Shown here in pieces: positions 10,780 to 24,149 of a stretch of 64,000 nt of DNA. The position numbers and the translations under genes are program-made. Origin of the DNA: Cycas panzhihuaensis (taxonomy: Eukaryota > Cycadophyta); assembly GCA_023213395.1 (NCBI GenBank), contig CM041465.1, positions 192,765,741 to 192,829,740 of the forward strand, read 5' to 3'. Every line of letters starts with the position of its first letter. Positions within the stretch are counted from its first letter, which is position 1. The notes under the pieces were generated by a model. The model saw only the letters and a list, made by a program, of their open reading frames with translations. It was not told the DNA's origin and searched no databases.

Positions 10780-11465
10780 AAGTACTCCATGGAGTTAGAA
10801 GATTCACTAGGTTTTGCCAAAGTCTCGATGAGAGAAATTAATTGCTTAATGGGTTTTGCCTTTTGCTTAACAATTTTAAGTTGTCCCTCATGGATGAACC
10901 TAAGTTCACCAAAGAGGAAGGAACAAACCACTAAAATTTGGGTAATCCATGGTCTACCCAAAAGAATGTTATACTCTAAATCCAAGTCAATGATGGTAAG
11001 CTTAGTAAGAATTGCCTTTTCTTCCAACATAAGAGGAAGAGTAACTTGACTTAAGGGCATCTTCTGATTCTTATCATACCCTTAACAAATCTAGTCACAT
11101 GCATCAAAAATAGAAATCTCCAAATCCTTAACAAGATGAAGAGGGATTATGTTAATAAATGATTCCTTATCAATAATAACTCACTTGATATTAACATTGT
11201 CCTTGACAATTTTGATGTAGAACATAGGTATATCATCTAGTGCAAAATGACTAGACAAGGAATTCAGATCAAAAGTAAGTGTAAAAGTAGGTGAGGAAAC
11301 TATTGTAAGAACTCCCAACACATTAAACAAAAGTTGATGTTACTTGGGGTAATACTTCAACAAATCAATGATCGATATGCCTATCAAAATGGTTTTTAAT
11401 TCTTCTACTAAAGAGAAAGATCCATCCTTTATACTAGAGGGAATGGACCTAAACTTGATAAGACA
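10780..11465 (-). pseudogene. Gypsy aspartic protease region, element A
   Basis: The minus strand reads MDGSFSLVEELKTILIGISI, then VIIDKESFINIIPLHLVKDL, then LDLEYNILLGRPWI. The middle part corresponds to the catalytic D-T/S-G motif of plant gypsy proteases (VLIDGGSSINILP), with the glycine replaced. YNxxLGRPWI is the conserved protease end. Element B has the same order and wording (ELHTVATRLSIIDVLRSYPK and YNLLLGCPWL), so A and B are one family. At least four in-frame stops make this copy inactive. Confidence 0.8.
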
Positions 11466-11899
11466 AGGGGGGTACTAGAGGTAAAGAGTCAAGATTCCTT
11501 ACCATCAAACCATCGGATGATTTAGATGGACTTGCACTCTTTATAGTCTCCACCATTTTTATAATTCTCTTGGTATCACCACCTTTAGGAGGTGGTCAAG
11601 ATTGATTGCTAGTTCTTTTTATCATGGTGTTTATAGGAGTGGTAGTCTTCTTTAACAAATTAGAACTTGAAGGTTCACCTTCATCATCTTGCATCTACTT
11701 CTTCTTGCCTTTATCATCTTTATTTATTTTCTCATAATGTTGAGGTAATGGATCTTTATGGATCATTTGGTCTTGCAGTGACTTAGAAGAGAAGTTTACT
11801 TGAATGCTTATATTCTAAGTTATATTTTGAATAGTTCAGCACTCACTTCTATCATGTATATATATTTTATAGTATAAGCATCATTTCATCTTTTTAGAG

Positions 11900-13859
11900 A
11901 GAGAAGGAGGTAGGGAAGGAACTTGTTTTTTCCTTCCCTTAGTAAGGTGAGTAACCTTAGTCTCTTGCAAGGGGCGAGCCTGAGAAGGATCATCAATATG
12001 TAAATATTAATTACACATTCTAGTGATCTAATTAAATAAGTCAAGTGATTGTAGGTAGGCTCAAGATGGGTAGCCTTTGTAGTTTGAACTAGTTCTTTAA
12101 AAGGAATAGGTTTCCCAACCTTCTTGAGACCTACCTAAATTTTAAATGTCTCTAAGGCTAAGAAATAATCAATTGCTTCTTTATATATTTAAGGACCAAG
12201 TTTCAAAACTTCTAAATGCATGTGGGGCCTCAATGCATTTATAAATAGATCAAATAGTAAACTAGGATCAAGGTGTGAATGATAAGCATATACCTAGTCT
12301 TCAAATCTCTGAACAAAATCCCTCGAAGTCTCATCATGATTATGCTTAATAGCTAACAGGGATTTAATATGCAATTTAAATGGTCTCACTATATCAACAT
12401 AGTTGATAAACAAGTCAACTAGTTATTGGAATGAGAGAATCAAAGCTAAAAAGAGGCAATAAAACTACTTCAAGGCATCATCTTAAAGTAATTTGGGGAA
12501 TAAACATATCATGACATAATTATACAATATAAATTTCATACAAGTGAGTGAAAATGCTTATATATGAGAAGCAGGGTCCTCATAAAGGTCACCAAAAAAT
12601 TTAGATAACTCAGGAAGGAAAGGAGGTATAGGTAAGAAAAGGATATCATGTAGGAATGAGGACATTATATAATTAAGAAAAGGCCTCCTTGGCCTCAATG
12701 TGGTAGAACATTAAGGTAAGGAGGATGGATGAGGAGTGGATAAATGTATTGGTTGTTGCAATTATAATTGTGGCTATGGTTGTAAAGCATTATAGGACAA
12801 AAGAGTATAGGGGGGGTTAAACCATGCTACAGGGTTAACAATAGAGTTAGTTTGGGGTATGGGATGTTACACAAAAATGGGATTAAAAATGGTAAAAGGA
12901 TTAGGTTGTGGAGTAGGCCTAATAATATGCAAAGAAGAGGTAGGATAAAAAACTCTCAAAGATTGAGACTTACTTGCCAAAATATGAGGATGAGTGGAAT
13001 GAGTGTAAGAAACATGTTGTGAAGGGGGGGCCATGTTAAACACCTTAGGAGATAGTAGGCAAGGTATAACACCATGGGATAAAATCATATATGAAGTGTG
13101 AGGGGGTACTTAAGTGATAGAAGGAATGGCATTATAAGGGTTAACTCTAGTGGTAAAAGAACATTTAGGTCACAAACTAGGCAAAGACATAACCACTTGG
13201 GTAGAAACAAATGTATGAGAGGTACTAGGATTACTATGAGTAGTAATGATGGTGGTATCCCTATGAGTGGCAATAATAGGATGAGGAGAGTGGACTTGAA
13301 CATGCTACTTAGGAGGTGAATAATGAGGTTATGAATAAGTTGATCTGTGATCATTGATTTCCTCCAAAGGAGGGGAATGGGATCGTGAAGAAGGTCTAAG
13401 TGAAGGTAGGTAAGAAGAATATACAACATAGGCTAGGGGATCAACTTCTATTGATTCATAATCCTTACCTAAAGGATCAATGTGAAACTACTACAATAGG
13501 GATGTAGACGTCTCAGGGTAAAATGAATCTTGGTAACCGAGTATGCGTAGTGGGGTAGGGATCATAGGGAGAACTGGCTCAAAGAAAGATGAACATGCTT
13601 TATCTATAAGTGCTTCTTCTTGTGTAAAGGAATGATCACCAAGATATTAAGAAGGTTCTATATATCCTTGCTCCACTGGTATGCTATATAATTAGGCTAA
13701 ATCTTTGGGACGATAAGCATACATGTCTTATGCTTGAGGTTTCGAAGATTCAATATAGAATGATAAAACATCATGACCAAAGTATGACAAATGCACTTGA
13801 GAATCAGGCAGGCCTTAAAGTCTCAACCAATGCCTAAGGGTAGGTGTTATTATTTCCAT
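11900..13859 (-). pseudogene. Gypsy gag relic, element A
   Basis: A minus-strand start ATG lies at 13857-13859, 26 bp inside the primer-binding site. The reading is protein-like but heavily interrupted. Around 12300-12470 it aligns by eye with the capsid part of element B's gag at 33130-33280, the segments around the disabled NYFD/PFK motif. Pro/Ser/Thr-rich text fills the N-terminal half. I could not find a clear zinc knuckle. Identification rests on position between primer-binding site and protease and on likeness to B. Confidence 0.6.
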
Positions 13860-13884
13860 TATTTTAAATGAAAATAAATGGTAG

Positions 13885-13903
13885 CTCTCCAGTATGGTCA
13901 CCA
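13885..13903 (-). promoter_or_regulatory. Element A primer-binding site
   Basis: On the minus strand this reads TGGTGACCATACTGGAGAG. Element B has GTAACCATACTGGGGACTC in the same place. Both resemble the TGGCGACTCTGCTGGGGAC-type site of Tat/Ogre elements. It fixes the orientation of element A as minus and places its 5' LTR immediately to the right. Confidence 0.65.
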
Positions 13904-13909
13904 GAAAGA

Positions 13910-15798
13910 TGGTTGCATTCTTGGGAGGAATTAGACTAAATATCTCTCGATCCTTATTTTAATTAAAATTGGGAGATACAGAGTTCTTTGCCTAACTCAT
14001 AAGAAGGATTCTTTGCCTAGTAAAGTCATCTAATAAAGTATGAATAGATGTGACAAAAGGCATGTATATAAAATGGGATAGTAGAATCTGCTAACCAACA
14101 CAACTTGGTGAAGGAGTTCTAAATTTAGAACTATACTGATAATATTCTTAATGTCCTTCCTAGCAACTTCTCTCATGTAATTTTTCAACCTTTTGGGTTC
14201 TACTTAGGTGCAAGAGAGGGTAAGCAAATGGAAAATTTATTTGTATTATTTTGTTCCTTGTCCTTGTTTACACTTATTTTGTTTTCTTTCTTTTTGTTTT
14301 TTTTTTTGTTATTTATGATCACTTTATCTTTCTTTTTGTTTTGTTCTTCTTTTCTCTTTTTATTTCTTTTTTTTTAGGGTCTTGATATTCTATCAATAAA
14401 ACAAAAATAAAATAAAGAAAGCAAGATGAATCTAGGCAATCAGTGAGATTAAAAGACCTAATCTATTCTTTCTTTCTTTTTTTATATTAACAATCAAAAG
14501 TAAACAAACTAGAAAAAGATACATGCAAGGTTTTTTTTTATGTCCTTTTCTTTTTGTTTCTAAAATAAAAGATGCACATGCAAATATAAAATGATCTTCC
14601 TATATGCAATATACACACTTCATGGAAAAATAAATGATGCAATTACAAGATGAAACATGATATATGATCATTTGTGCAAGTTTTCCAAAGAGATCAATAA
14701 CATGCAAAACTAGTTAATAGACTTCATCTTTCATGCATGTAACTAATTCTTTGAAAAGATGATGGATAATGCAAAAATAAAGATATTTTAAGAAGATATT
14801 ACTGCTATTTTCTAATTAATTTTAAACCTACGAGATCACAAGTAAACCATAAATCTAAACTACAACTTTCATACAAAGTACTAGTTTTAAAGGTTCTATC
14901 ATGATTAGAGTAAGAGAGGCTCCAAAAGGATCTTTAAACCTTTTTCAAACTAAAAAATTAGAGATACTTTTACTTTTCAACATTTTCAACATTTTCTTTT
15001 AAAAGATAAAGAAATAAACTTGAAAGTAAAATTAATTAAACCACAAGACTATGAGATTGAAACTTATTTCCTATTGCAAATAAATGCCTTAGAATGATAA
15101 TTTTCCTTTTAGCTAATTAATTTTTTCACAAACTTTCTTTTAAAACAAATTAAAGAAGAATAACAACAACTAAGAGAGGCTAAACTATAGCCCAGTTCCA
15201 AAAGGAGTGGCAAATTTCTTGAAATATAAACTGCTATAGAAGAATGGGAAGGGATAACTAGATGAGCGGTGGAGGGATGACCATGCCCCACCCTAGTCTA
15301 GCCCTTAAGGAACCCCATAAAGGGATAGCTTTTTAGCATATATTTTAAAGCCTAAAATGAATACAAGATCAATGTAATAATTAACCAAAGAAAAGATCAA
15401 TTTTTGAGCAAAAAACCACCTTCAAAATACTGTAAAATAAGCTAGAAACTTAATAGGAAAGACCTTACCAAATTGGAAGATGTTTGAAGCATGAAACTTT
15501 AATAAAAGTCCAAAAATTTGAAGCTCAGACCACCAACATTTTAATATTAGAAATATATGAAGTTACAACATGAAAAATATTCCATGATTTCACCCATAAG
15601 TTTTTTCAAAATCTAACTTTTAGTTACACAGTAGCAGTCTTAAAAAATCTCCAAGAAAAACTCCAAAAAATCCACTACAAACTTGAGTAAACCACACCCT
15701 AACTCATCAATAATGAATTGCAAAATGTCCATCCTTATTTTTGGGCATTGAAGAGATCAAATCCCACCAAATCTGGGTGGTGGCATGTAAAATTCTAG
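13910..15798 (-). repeat. Element A 5' LTR, part left of the copia C insertion
   Basis: This stretch starts with TGGTTGCATTC (CA at the LTR end when read on the minus strand), a few bases from the primer-binding site. It is non-coding, with pyrimidine-rich and A-rich blocks. Copia element C interrupts it at 15798, and the remainder should resume at 41743. No matching second LTR is seen in the window, so the outer ends are not proven. Confidence 0.5.
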
Positions 15799-15985
15799 TG
15801 TTAGAATATAATGTCTAATCCCTTTGTATATTAATGACATGTGTTAATAGCATGTGTCAATATGCTATGTATTAGTTACAAAGTAGTTCCAAAGGGTTAC
15901 AAACCCTAATTGTATATATATACTCTTATACTCTCAATAAGATCATCAAGTATTCTTTATTTACCATTATAGCATCAATCCTACA
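15799..15985 (+). repeat. Element C 5' LTR
   Basis: It runs from TGTTAGAATATAATG to ATCCTACA. TATATATATAC at about 15915 could be the promoter TATA region. Confidence 0.92.
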
Positions 15986-15999
15986 TAGTATCTGTGCCA
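15986..15999 (+). promoter_or_regulatory. Element C primer-binding site
   Basis: TAGTATCTGTGCCA abuts the LTR and is a decayed form of TGGTATCAGAGCCA, the initiator tRNA-Met site of copia elements. Confidence 0.75.
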
Positions 16000-17097
16000 T
16001 TTTAGGTCTAGATCTTGTATAAAGAAGTACTTTTGTATGATTGTATGGACAAGTCCATACACTCATATGGTCAAAAATTATTTTGTCTCAGAATTTGATG
16101 AAATTTCACTAGTAGGGGTACCTCAAGCCACTCTTTATTTCTCTGTAAAGGACCAAACTTATATTTCATTATTTTGATGCCTTAAAGACTACCCAAAGTT
16201 ATACAACTACTGTTGGAGACTTTTTCACTATATAGATGCCTATTCCAAGAAAACCTAGTATCAATAGAAAGCCCTCAACATAAGCTTTCCATTGATATAT
16301 GATTCGAAGGCCTTCTCATTCAGTTCCAAAAGAAATCAATAAAATTGTAAAAAAAACCTAACCACCTATTAGAGTTTCATCTGGCTTTTTTTCCTCACCG
16401 AGAGGTTCATTCAAAAAACCAGTTGTGGATTAGGAATCTACACATCAAGTGCATTCTTTTGAAACCTCTTTTTGAGCATTGTAAGAAAGTTTTTTTACTC
16501 ATTTATTATACCATACCACCATTTGTACACCTGTCAGTAGTAGTTCTTTATTTCAGGAAAGCACTTAAAAACCTCCTTGCTGTATTTTCTTATTTTGACT
16601 GAGTATTCTAGTTTCTTTCATTTCTTAAAAAGTATATATTAAAATGGGACATATATTTATTCTGCTTGCATTCTTCTTCCATAGGTAGATAACACTACTT
16701 GGTAGCTACCCATTCCCAGCCTTAGAGACCCGATTCTGGGGGTCTATAAAAATCACGTTGGATCTGTCATTCTTGGCTAAGTACATTTAGAATATAGAAC
16801 CATTGTGTGAAGTGAGGGGAACCAAAAATACCTAATACCTAGGCCTCATATAGAACTTGCTCATGGATTTGAGCCTCCACATATTGAAAGGTATATGGTA
16901 AGTCCTTATAAGACCTTAAGCCTAACCTAGGTTAGGGAGCTTGACTAACCACTTAAGTCTTATAGTATAGTAGTTAGCAGTTAGTGCCACAATGTTACCT
17001 ATCTCTAATCTTTATTGGAGGTTTATCGATAGGCCTATGAGTCTAGGTAATCCTATGTCTAAACTTGATAGAATTACTCCCCTTCTCATGGCTTCAT

Positions 17098-18030
17098 CTC
17101 TTCAACTTTATGAGTCTGAAAAACTCACTGGTGATAACTATAAATCATGGAAGACCAAGATGAGATCTATACTAGTAGTTGAGGGTGCATGGGACCAGAC
17201 AAAGAGCATTGAACCTGAGCCTATAGACACTATTGAAAAGAAGGTGCACATGGAACAAAAGGGACTTGTACTTACCTCTATAACTCTATCGGTTGCAAAC
17301 TCCATCCTACCTCATATAGCTAGCATCACTGCTCCTTACGAAGCTTAGACTACATTAAAGACCTTGTATGCCTAGAAAAACACTACTCATGTTATGACAC
17401 TCAAGAGCCAAATGTCTACCCTAAGGATTTTTGAATCAAAAGACTTCACCTCCTTTCTTGGATGATTCAAGCCCCTTCATAAAAACCTAGTGTTAGTTGG
17501 AGTGAGTTATTCAAATAGTGACCTCATTAATCTTATTATACACAAACTTCTTGTCAGATTTTAGAACTTTGTTACATCTTACAAGTTGATGGTAGAAATT
17601 ACACATCCCTCATTCACTACCATTTATGGTCAGCTCCTACATCATGAGTAGACTGAAACTAACCTTAAAAATAAATTGGAAAATGTATTTTCATCTAGAG
17701 TGAGTATTCGAGGCAGGGGCACCACCAATAAAGGAGTTTTTTTATGGATCAAACCGAGGGAGAAGATGACCTACAAACTATAGTCTTAGTAGAGGATGAT
17801 CTTCTCCTCACACTCACTCTATCCAGTACCTAGGAGGATGACTTGGTCATCAAATCATCTGCTATTATTATTGAAAATCTAGTCATTACACCACTAACTG
17901 CTATCACCACAAAGCTAACATAGAAAAGGGGATCATAGCTTCAGGTAACTAGTCAGGACAACCTAATAGAAAGGAGTCAATTAAAAAAGAAGAAGAAGAG
18001 ACCACATTTGTAACAACTCTTTCCTTAGTA
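17098..18030 (+). pseudogene. Copia Gag of element C, broken
   Basis: The ATG at 17098 begins MASSLQLYESEKLTGDNYKS, followed by WKTKMRSILVVEGAWD, the copia Gag (UBN2/DUF4219) N-terminus. The frame is open to a TAG at 17346 and then continues with several stops: MSTLRIFESKDF and then LVGVSYSNSDL are readable. An RGRG-type segment occurs near 17710. The D1 element interrupts the reading near the end, at 18031. The 1.0-kb leader 16000-17097 holds no gene I can support. Confidence 0.75.
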
Positions 18031-18035
18031 GTAAA

Positions 18036-18261
18036 TATTGGAATATTAGTAATGCACATTTATTTTATCCTACATGCAAGTGGGCCTCACTCTCACTATC
18101 ATGACATATAATATAAATACATAACATAGTGTATCATATGTATATATGTTGTAAGGATGTTTTGTTAATATAATTTGAGGTACCTTAAGGGTACTGTTCA
18201 ATCCTATAGAGGTTTGTTTTTATTTGTGAATATTATCTTATTATAGGTTTATATTCCAATA
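18036..18261 (+). repeat. Element D1 5' LTR
   Basis: It begins TATTGGAATATTAG and ends TATTCCAATA. It matches the D0 LTR along its length. TGGTATCAGAGAACCC, the initiator tRNA-Met primer site, follows directly. Confidence 0.92.
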
Positions 18262-19325
18262 TGGTATCAGAGAACCCAGGTTGAGAGAGGTGTTTTATTT
18301 AGTATTGAAGTAGTAATTTGGGAGGTGCCATCAAGGCTTCAAAGCATATTCAAGACAATAAATGTTAAAATTTCTGAAAAGTAATGGAAAAATTGAGACG
18401 AAATGGCTCGTTCTATAAATTTTAAGTAGTCACATTATAGATTTAGAGGTGAAAGTGTAAAAATTACGATATAATTAATTTTAGCATGTTTTTTTTCGTC
18501 GTCATATTTTTTGGGACATATCTGCAACCTCAACTTTAAAGAGCCATAACTTTGGCTACAGGTATCCAAATGACCTCAAATTACATTTTTGAATTTAATT
18601 TCTAATGGAAGTGGTTTGAGGTTCATCAAAATTTAAAGTAAAAAGTTATTAGTAGTTTATCAGAAGGTACTATTACAGTCCTTAAAAACCTTAATTATGA
18701 AATTCTTAAAAGGGGCATAGATTTTGATCTAGATATTAGAATTCAATTTTATCTAAACGGTTGGAATCTTATTCTAGAGACCATCATTTCCATCCATATT
18801 TTATGTATTTTCAAGCTATATTTTTTCTAAAAATAAGTTTTTTAAGAATTTAAAGATTTTATATTATACTTTTCTTAGTAAGAAAACCATTGCTCTTGGG
18901 GCCCAATATATCTATTGTAATTATATAGTATTGGAAAATGATGATACTTTTGGATGATAGTGTGAATGAGGTGATACTTTTGGATATTGATCATGCATTT
19001 GTTTTTAATTAAAAGGGTCTATTTTTGATAATGAAGTAAGCCTGAGTTTGTTATATGATGGTGATTTGTTGATAATATTTAAGGTATTTAGTGGATCTCT
19101 AGCATGTAATTGCATGGGAGAGTACTTTGGTGATGTGAGACGACATTAAGTTATGTTGATGTGAATGTATCTGGCACTCTATTAGTGATTTGAGGTGCAT
19201 TATGGTGATTGTTTAATGGCAAATTAAGTGTCTTCTTACATGTGTTTATATGGGGAGCTATTGTGATGATGACATAGTATGGTGATGAAGCAATAATGCA
19301 TGTGTTTACATGAATGAGTTGGGTG

Positions 19326-19981
19326 GCATATGATGCAGAAGAAAAGGAAATCCTTGAGAAGAAAGACAGAAAGATATTCATCATGATTCTTGTTACATTT
19401 AATAAGGTTGATCTTCCTTCCATATATCATTTCGTCATTCCTAAGATTCAACATGTAAGTACTACTAAGAAATCTTGGGATTTTTTAAGGGACGTATTTG
19501 AACAAACTCTTAAAGAGATATAACGAATGATTGAAAAGACAGTTAAGGTCAATGATGGTTATGGTATAGGTACAACAAATGAAGAAAATATCATCAACAC
19601 TAATGAAAGATATATTAAGATGAAGAATATATGAGTACTAATGAAATTTCTACTGAATGTAAAGAAATGATGGTTGAATGCATTGATGAGATTACAACTA
19701 CTGATGAATACATTGAAAGTGATTAATCGATAAAGGTTTATATAGATGACACCATGATTTCAAGAGAAATTGAATATGAATTTGATGGTCCTATAGAAGA
19801 TGAGTCTGAGATTAATTCAAGTCTAAATAACATTCCTTCTTTAAGCATTAATTCAAGTTCAAAAAGTATATAAGTTGATCAAGATTTTACTCCAAAGATT
19901 GAAGAAATCACTATTGAACATGGTGATCAAGAATTTATATAGGATAATGATGGAAATCAAGTTATATTTGAAGATGGTTAT
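19326..19981 (+). pseudogene. Gag fragment of element D1
   Basis: The reading starts abruptly with EEKEILEKKDRKIFIMILVT and matches D0 Gag from about residue 60 onward, including KSWDFLRDVFEQ. The N-terminal part is deleted: leader sequence ending GGCATATG joins straight into the middle of Gag. Stops and one frameshift follow. A CAA codon at 19928 stands where D0 has its TAA stop, so the family's Gag ran further. The reading resumes at 37912 after element B with the triplicated repeat. Confidence 0.75.
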
Positions 19982-22900
19982 TGGAATCACATCTATGGGA
20001 TGGTAACCATACTTGGTTAGGACTGGGTTAATCAACGAAGAGTTTTAGAATCTAGAGTCAATTTGGCAAGTGAGAGAGATCACTTGCACAGGGCATTCAC
20101 ACGTCAACATGTAAGTTCAGGACCCACGAATGGTGCACAACTCCCTTCTGGGTAACTCGGTTTTAGTTTTGAGGGTAGAAAGAGTGAGGGATATGCTTGG
20201 TTTCCCAAGTAACCTCAAGAGGTAGATCCTCCCATCCTTGGATGGCTGAAGGAAGGAGGAGAAGGAAAGTGAGGAAATGTAAAGAGGACAACTTTAGTGG
20301 AGAGAGAGTGCAACACACACACATGGAAGATTAAAGAGAGGGCTAATCTCACAAGTTGAGTATCATCCTAAAGGGGGATACCTGAATGGTTTAATCAAAC
20401 TGAGTAGAGACGACCAAGAGGACAGTCCTAGGAAAAGGGGTGTCCTCAAGGTGCTAGACCTAAGGAGGTCTTAGGAATAAAGATCAAATAAAGAGAATCT
20501 TGAAGTTTGTATTTGCTAGTTGCAAAAATAGTGTGGTGTATGCAACAATGTAACCTTATATGAGAAGGGGAAGCTTTTTAAAATAATAAGATAATGCAAG
20601 ACTCACTCTCATTCATTCACACACATATCCTCACTCTCTTTACCTTTTTGAATGTAAAAGTAAAAGAAGAAGGAAGGATGCAAATAACCTCTATGCGATG
20701 CAAAGCATATGAAAAAGTGTGGGCTCACTAAGCAATGTAGTGAGATGAACATACAAATATGTAGGACTCTTTCTACATACACTTTCCTACAAAAGCAAGC
20801 AAACTAGTTGGCAGTAAATAACTAAAACTAATTCTTCTTCTTTTCCTTTTTCCAAATAACATAGAGACAAAGGGGGCAAAGAAAGAGATGAAAATGAAAC
20901 AAGGAAAGCCCAAGGCATGCCTAGAATATGACAGCTAAAGTGGTATTATCCTTGTTATGCTCGTCACCCTCGTCTTTCTCTAGTCATATACAATGTAAGA
21001 TGGTGCTAGCAAAGAAAGTAGGGGTTCCTCTTACCTTTCCCAATTCAAAAGAAGAGAAATGGAAAGGAAAGTGATGCAAGAAAAAGTAAAAAGCTAATAC
21101 AACTTTAACTGATAATTTGGAGAGCAAAAGAAGTTCCAGTCATAAAGATGGAGATGTACCTAGATCAGGATTCCCTTCACTCCCTATGCATGGTAAGGTA
21201 ACCTACAAATCAAACCAAGTTCAACCTTTCCTAAGGGGTGGAAAGTATATGTGGGATAGATACACAATATAACAAGTAATAGGATTGATGATTTTTAGCC
21301 AAAAAGAATGTTTTTCACTACAACATTACTCCTTGTTCCTTTTATAACATTTAATATATAATATGGGAAAAAGAGAGACAAAGAGAGAAGGAAGATGGGT
21401 AGCCTTAGAATGGTTAACCCTCTAAATCAAGTGTGCTCCACACTATCTAAGTACTAGATGATATGAGGCAAGGTGAATGAAAGAAACTCTTGAGATGAAA
21501 GTGAGAAAGTAAGGGAAAATATTGCCAATGCTGTCAATGTTGCCAAGGTTATAATGTACAACTATTGCAACCTTGATAAGGTGTAAGCTAAAAGGTGTAA
21601 GAAGCTATGGAATGGAGGGCTGGAGTTCCTTCATGTAGGACCTGCAAAGCTGATTGTGAGCATAGAAAGAGGCTACCTATATTGCTTCCAGCAGTGGTCT
21701 TCTTTCGAATGGCCTTTTGGGAGCTCAAGGAAAGCACAGAAGAAGAAGAGACGAGGAGAGAAGGGGGATTCCCTTGAGGAGAAGGCATGTTGGGTGCAGA
21801 ACCTTGCCTTTGATCCTTTCACTCTCCATGAGAATCTCTTCTTTGTTGCCCCCTTACAGTAACCAGGAAAAAACTGAGAGAAAGAAAGGGACAAGCAAGA
21901 TGGGGAGGGTTTGCCTCCTATTTATAACAAAAACTCAAGGAAAAAATGTTGTAAGAGTGCTAAGAAATGATGTTTATATTTCTTAAAATAAAAAAAGGAC
22001 AAAGCATTGGCTTAAGAGTACTTGGTATGGGTAGATCAGAGGTAGATCTACTAGTAAAATAGGAGAGAGAGACCCACCCTATAGGGTTTTGTAGATGAAA
22101 CCTTGAAGAGTAACAAACTAGTAGGAGTTTAGAGTGAAGAGAATGGATCTAGGCTTGATGAAGCACTTGGAGCATATCCTTCCCCTTTGCTGGCCCCATT
22201 GCAAGCCTGCAATAGTGTATCTAGAGCTATAGGAGACTAATAACAAGTTGAGACACTGATGTAGTAGGCCCTATCCTTGTTGCAGGGCATTTTTTTGAGG
22301 AAGTGCTAGGAGAGTTGAGTGAACGAGAGTCTAAGAGAGAAAAAATGATGTATTTTTTGGGTTTTAAATATAACCCTAGGTCAATTGAGTGATTAGGGTT
22401 CATTTAGGGCCAAGAATATGACTTAGCCACATGGTAATTTCATAATAAATGTGAAATTTGCCATGGCATATTAAAAAAAAAAAAGGTTTATGACAACCAC
22501 CCCATAGTAAACTTCAAGGTACTGTGAAGTCTATTGCAGTACCATGATATTTGTCATGATGCAGTGACAGCATAAGGAAAATAAGAAGAAGAAGGAGCTG
22601 GGAGCCCTAAAGGAAGGTACCCCAAGCCTAGGAGGGCCTGACCCCTTGTCTAGATGGCTAGGGATAGTCATGAGAGAGAAATGGCCTATGCCAGATGGAG
22701 TACTAAAGAGAAAGAGTTCCCAAGAAGTTGGCAAATAGGTAAGAATATACCAATCATACCTAGCAAGGTGCTAAAAGCTATGATGTGGCAATGGGGGTGT
22801 GAATGAATCACAAGGGCTAGTTGGTACTTGGGACAACATGGAGATGCATAGAAGGGTTATGGTGTGCCATTGGGATCCATGTCCCGAGATCATGATAAGC

Positions 22901-23091
22901 TAGAATATTGTCAAGCAATATGATCAGGTAGCGAATGTGAGATGGTCACTCAAATGTATCAATCAATCATGCAGTGGAAAATAGATGCTTCGATTTACCT
23001 TTATGGAGAAGTGATAAAGGCAAAGGATAGAAGCGTACCTACACTTACCTGAGTTGACTCGCTAAAACCTATTACTGGTAGCTAGGAAACA
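19982..23091 (-). repeat. Element B 3' LTR (left copy)
   Basis: On the plus strand it runs from TGGAATCACATC to GGAAACA. The whole length matches 34834-37906 by eye, with roughly 13-14% differences in the part I compared. Open frames at 21588-21986 recur at the matching place in the other LTR but lack any family signature on either strand, so I treat them as chance. Confidence 0.92.
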
Positions 23092-23101
23092 CTACCCCCT
23101 T
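23092..23101 (-). other. Element B polypurine tract
   Basis: On the minus strand AAGGGGGTAG lies directly before TGTTTCC, the start of the 3' LTR. Confidence 0.8.
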
Positions 23102-23482
23102 GGCAGTATAACCTCACTACTTAGAGGCGCAGTGTGATGGCGAATGCTGGCAACACAATGTTAGTGACATATATATACAAACAAACATAACAATGGTGCA
23201 AGTCAAGGGCGACAACGAGTGTCGTGGAAGAATGCATGGGTGTGGAGGTTAGGGTGAGACAACATAAGGGTTGCCTATGTGTCACCCTATAGTCAATTGT
23301 CAATGAAGATGGATAAGGGGGATGCCCCTATCGTAGGAGTACAAAAGAAGGGTGGTGATGACCATACACTAGATCATGTGGATGTCATGAATGAGGTATT
23401 ATGTATAGAAACAAGTCAAAACCAGTGAGATTTATGTGCTAAGAGAGGTGCTAAGAGTGGAGTAAGGAAACAAACCTAGTGG

Positions 23483-23520
23483 TTGCCATAGTTTAACCTC
23501 ATTAGCAATTGGCTTTCAGA
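23483..23520. repeat. Single copy of the element A repeat motif
   Basis: CCATAGTTTAACCTCATTAG matches the unit repeated at 545-880 and 5865-6015. It lies close inside the 3' LTR of B, which places that repeat family in the 3' untranslated region. Confidence 0.6.
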
Positions 23521-23609
23521 GGTATGAATGAATCACAGAGTGAAGGAAGGGATAACCCAAGACTTGGGCACCTGGGTGATTGGACAAGTCTCTCAAGGGG
23601 GATCACTAA

Positions 23610-24030
23610 GAAGAGGGATGCGACGCTCAAGGATGAGATGAATTATGCTATCTACCTTGGTGTTGAGAGCCCAAGGAATGTGTCAGATATCAACAGAAGG
23701 AAAACAAGCTAACAAGCACCTGGTAGTCAAGGTGAAGGCTCTTTAGCGTGGGCACCGCACTTGGTAGACCTAGGTGAGATGGGACACCATAAGCTGAGAG
23801 ACACAGAAGAGGATGATGGGTCCATAGTAGAAGTGAAACGTAGTGGTAAGGGCCTCAATAACAGTTGTATACTTAGCTTCATTATTGGTGGCTTTAGGAA
23901 GGAAGATCCTAGAATGTATAAAGTTGTATCTGAAAGGATCACAAAGAATCCACATAGTGACAAAAGGACCTAGGTTACCACAGCTTCCACCATCAATGAA
24001 GATGAGTAATGTCATGATGGAGGAGATGGG
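23610..24030 (-). pseudogene. Archaeal-type RNase H of element B
   Basis: The minus strand reads LLIFIDGGSCGNLGP, then LPKATNNEAKYTTVIEAL, then CVSQLMVSHLT and later HIPWALNTKVDSI. These are the DGGSRGNPGP, TNNEAEY, DSQLV and HIPR.xNxEADAL motifs of the aRNH domain of Tat-lineage elements. The DS aspartate is changed to a valine and stops follow, so it is inactive. It is separate from the gypsy RNase H next to RT (29390-29860) and sits about 0.5 kb from the 3' LTR, roughly 4 kb beyond integrase. Confidence 0.8.
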
Positions 24031-24149
24031 GGTCTCGATAGGGAAAATCGAGGAGAAATTGCTAACAGGGTCAATGGGCGAGAAGAACTCAACATGGGGA
24101 AGAAGTTGTTGGGGTCTCGAGCGGTTATCAATATGGGTCATGAAGGGCA

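Noticed and set aside
10789-11049. 86-codon plus-strand frame
   Set aside because: It is antisense to the protease end (YNILLGRPWI) of element A.
21588-21986. Several 60-90-codon open frames inside the 3.1-kb LTR of element B, with counterparts in the other LTR
   Set aside because: They overlap on both strands, share no family signature, and recur only because the LTRs are duplicates.
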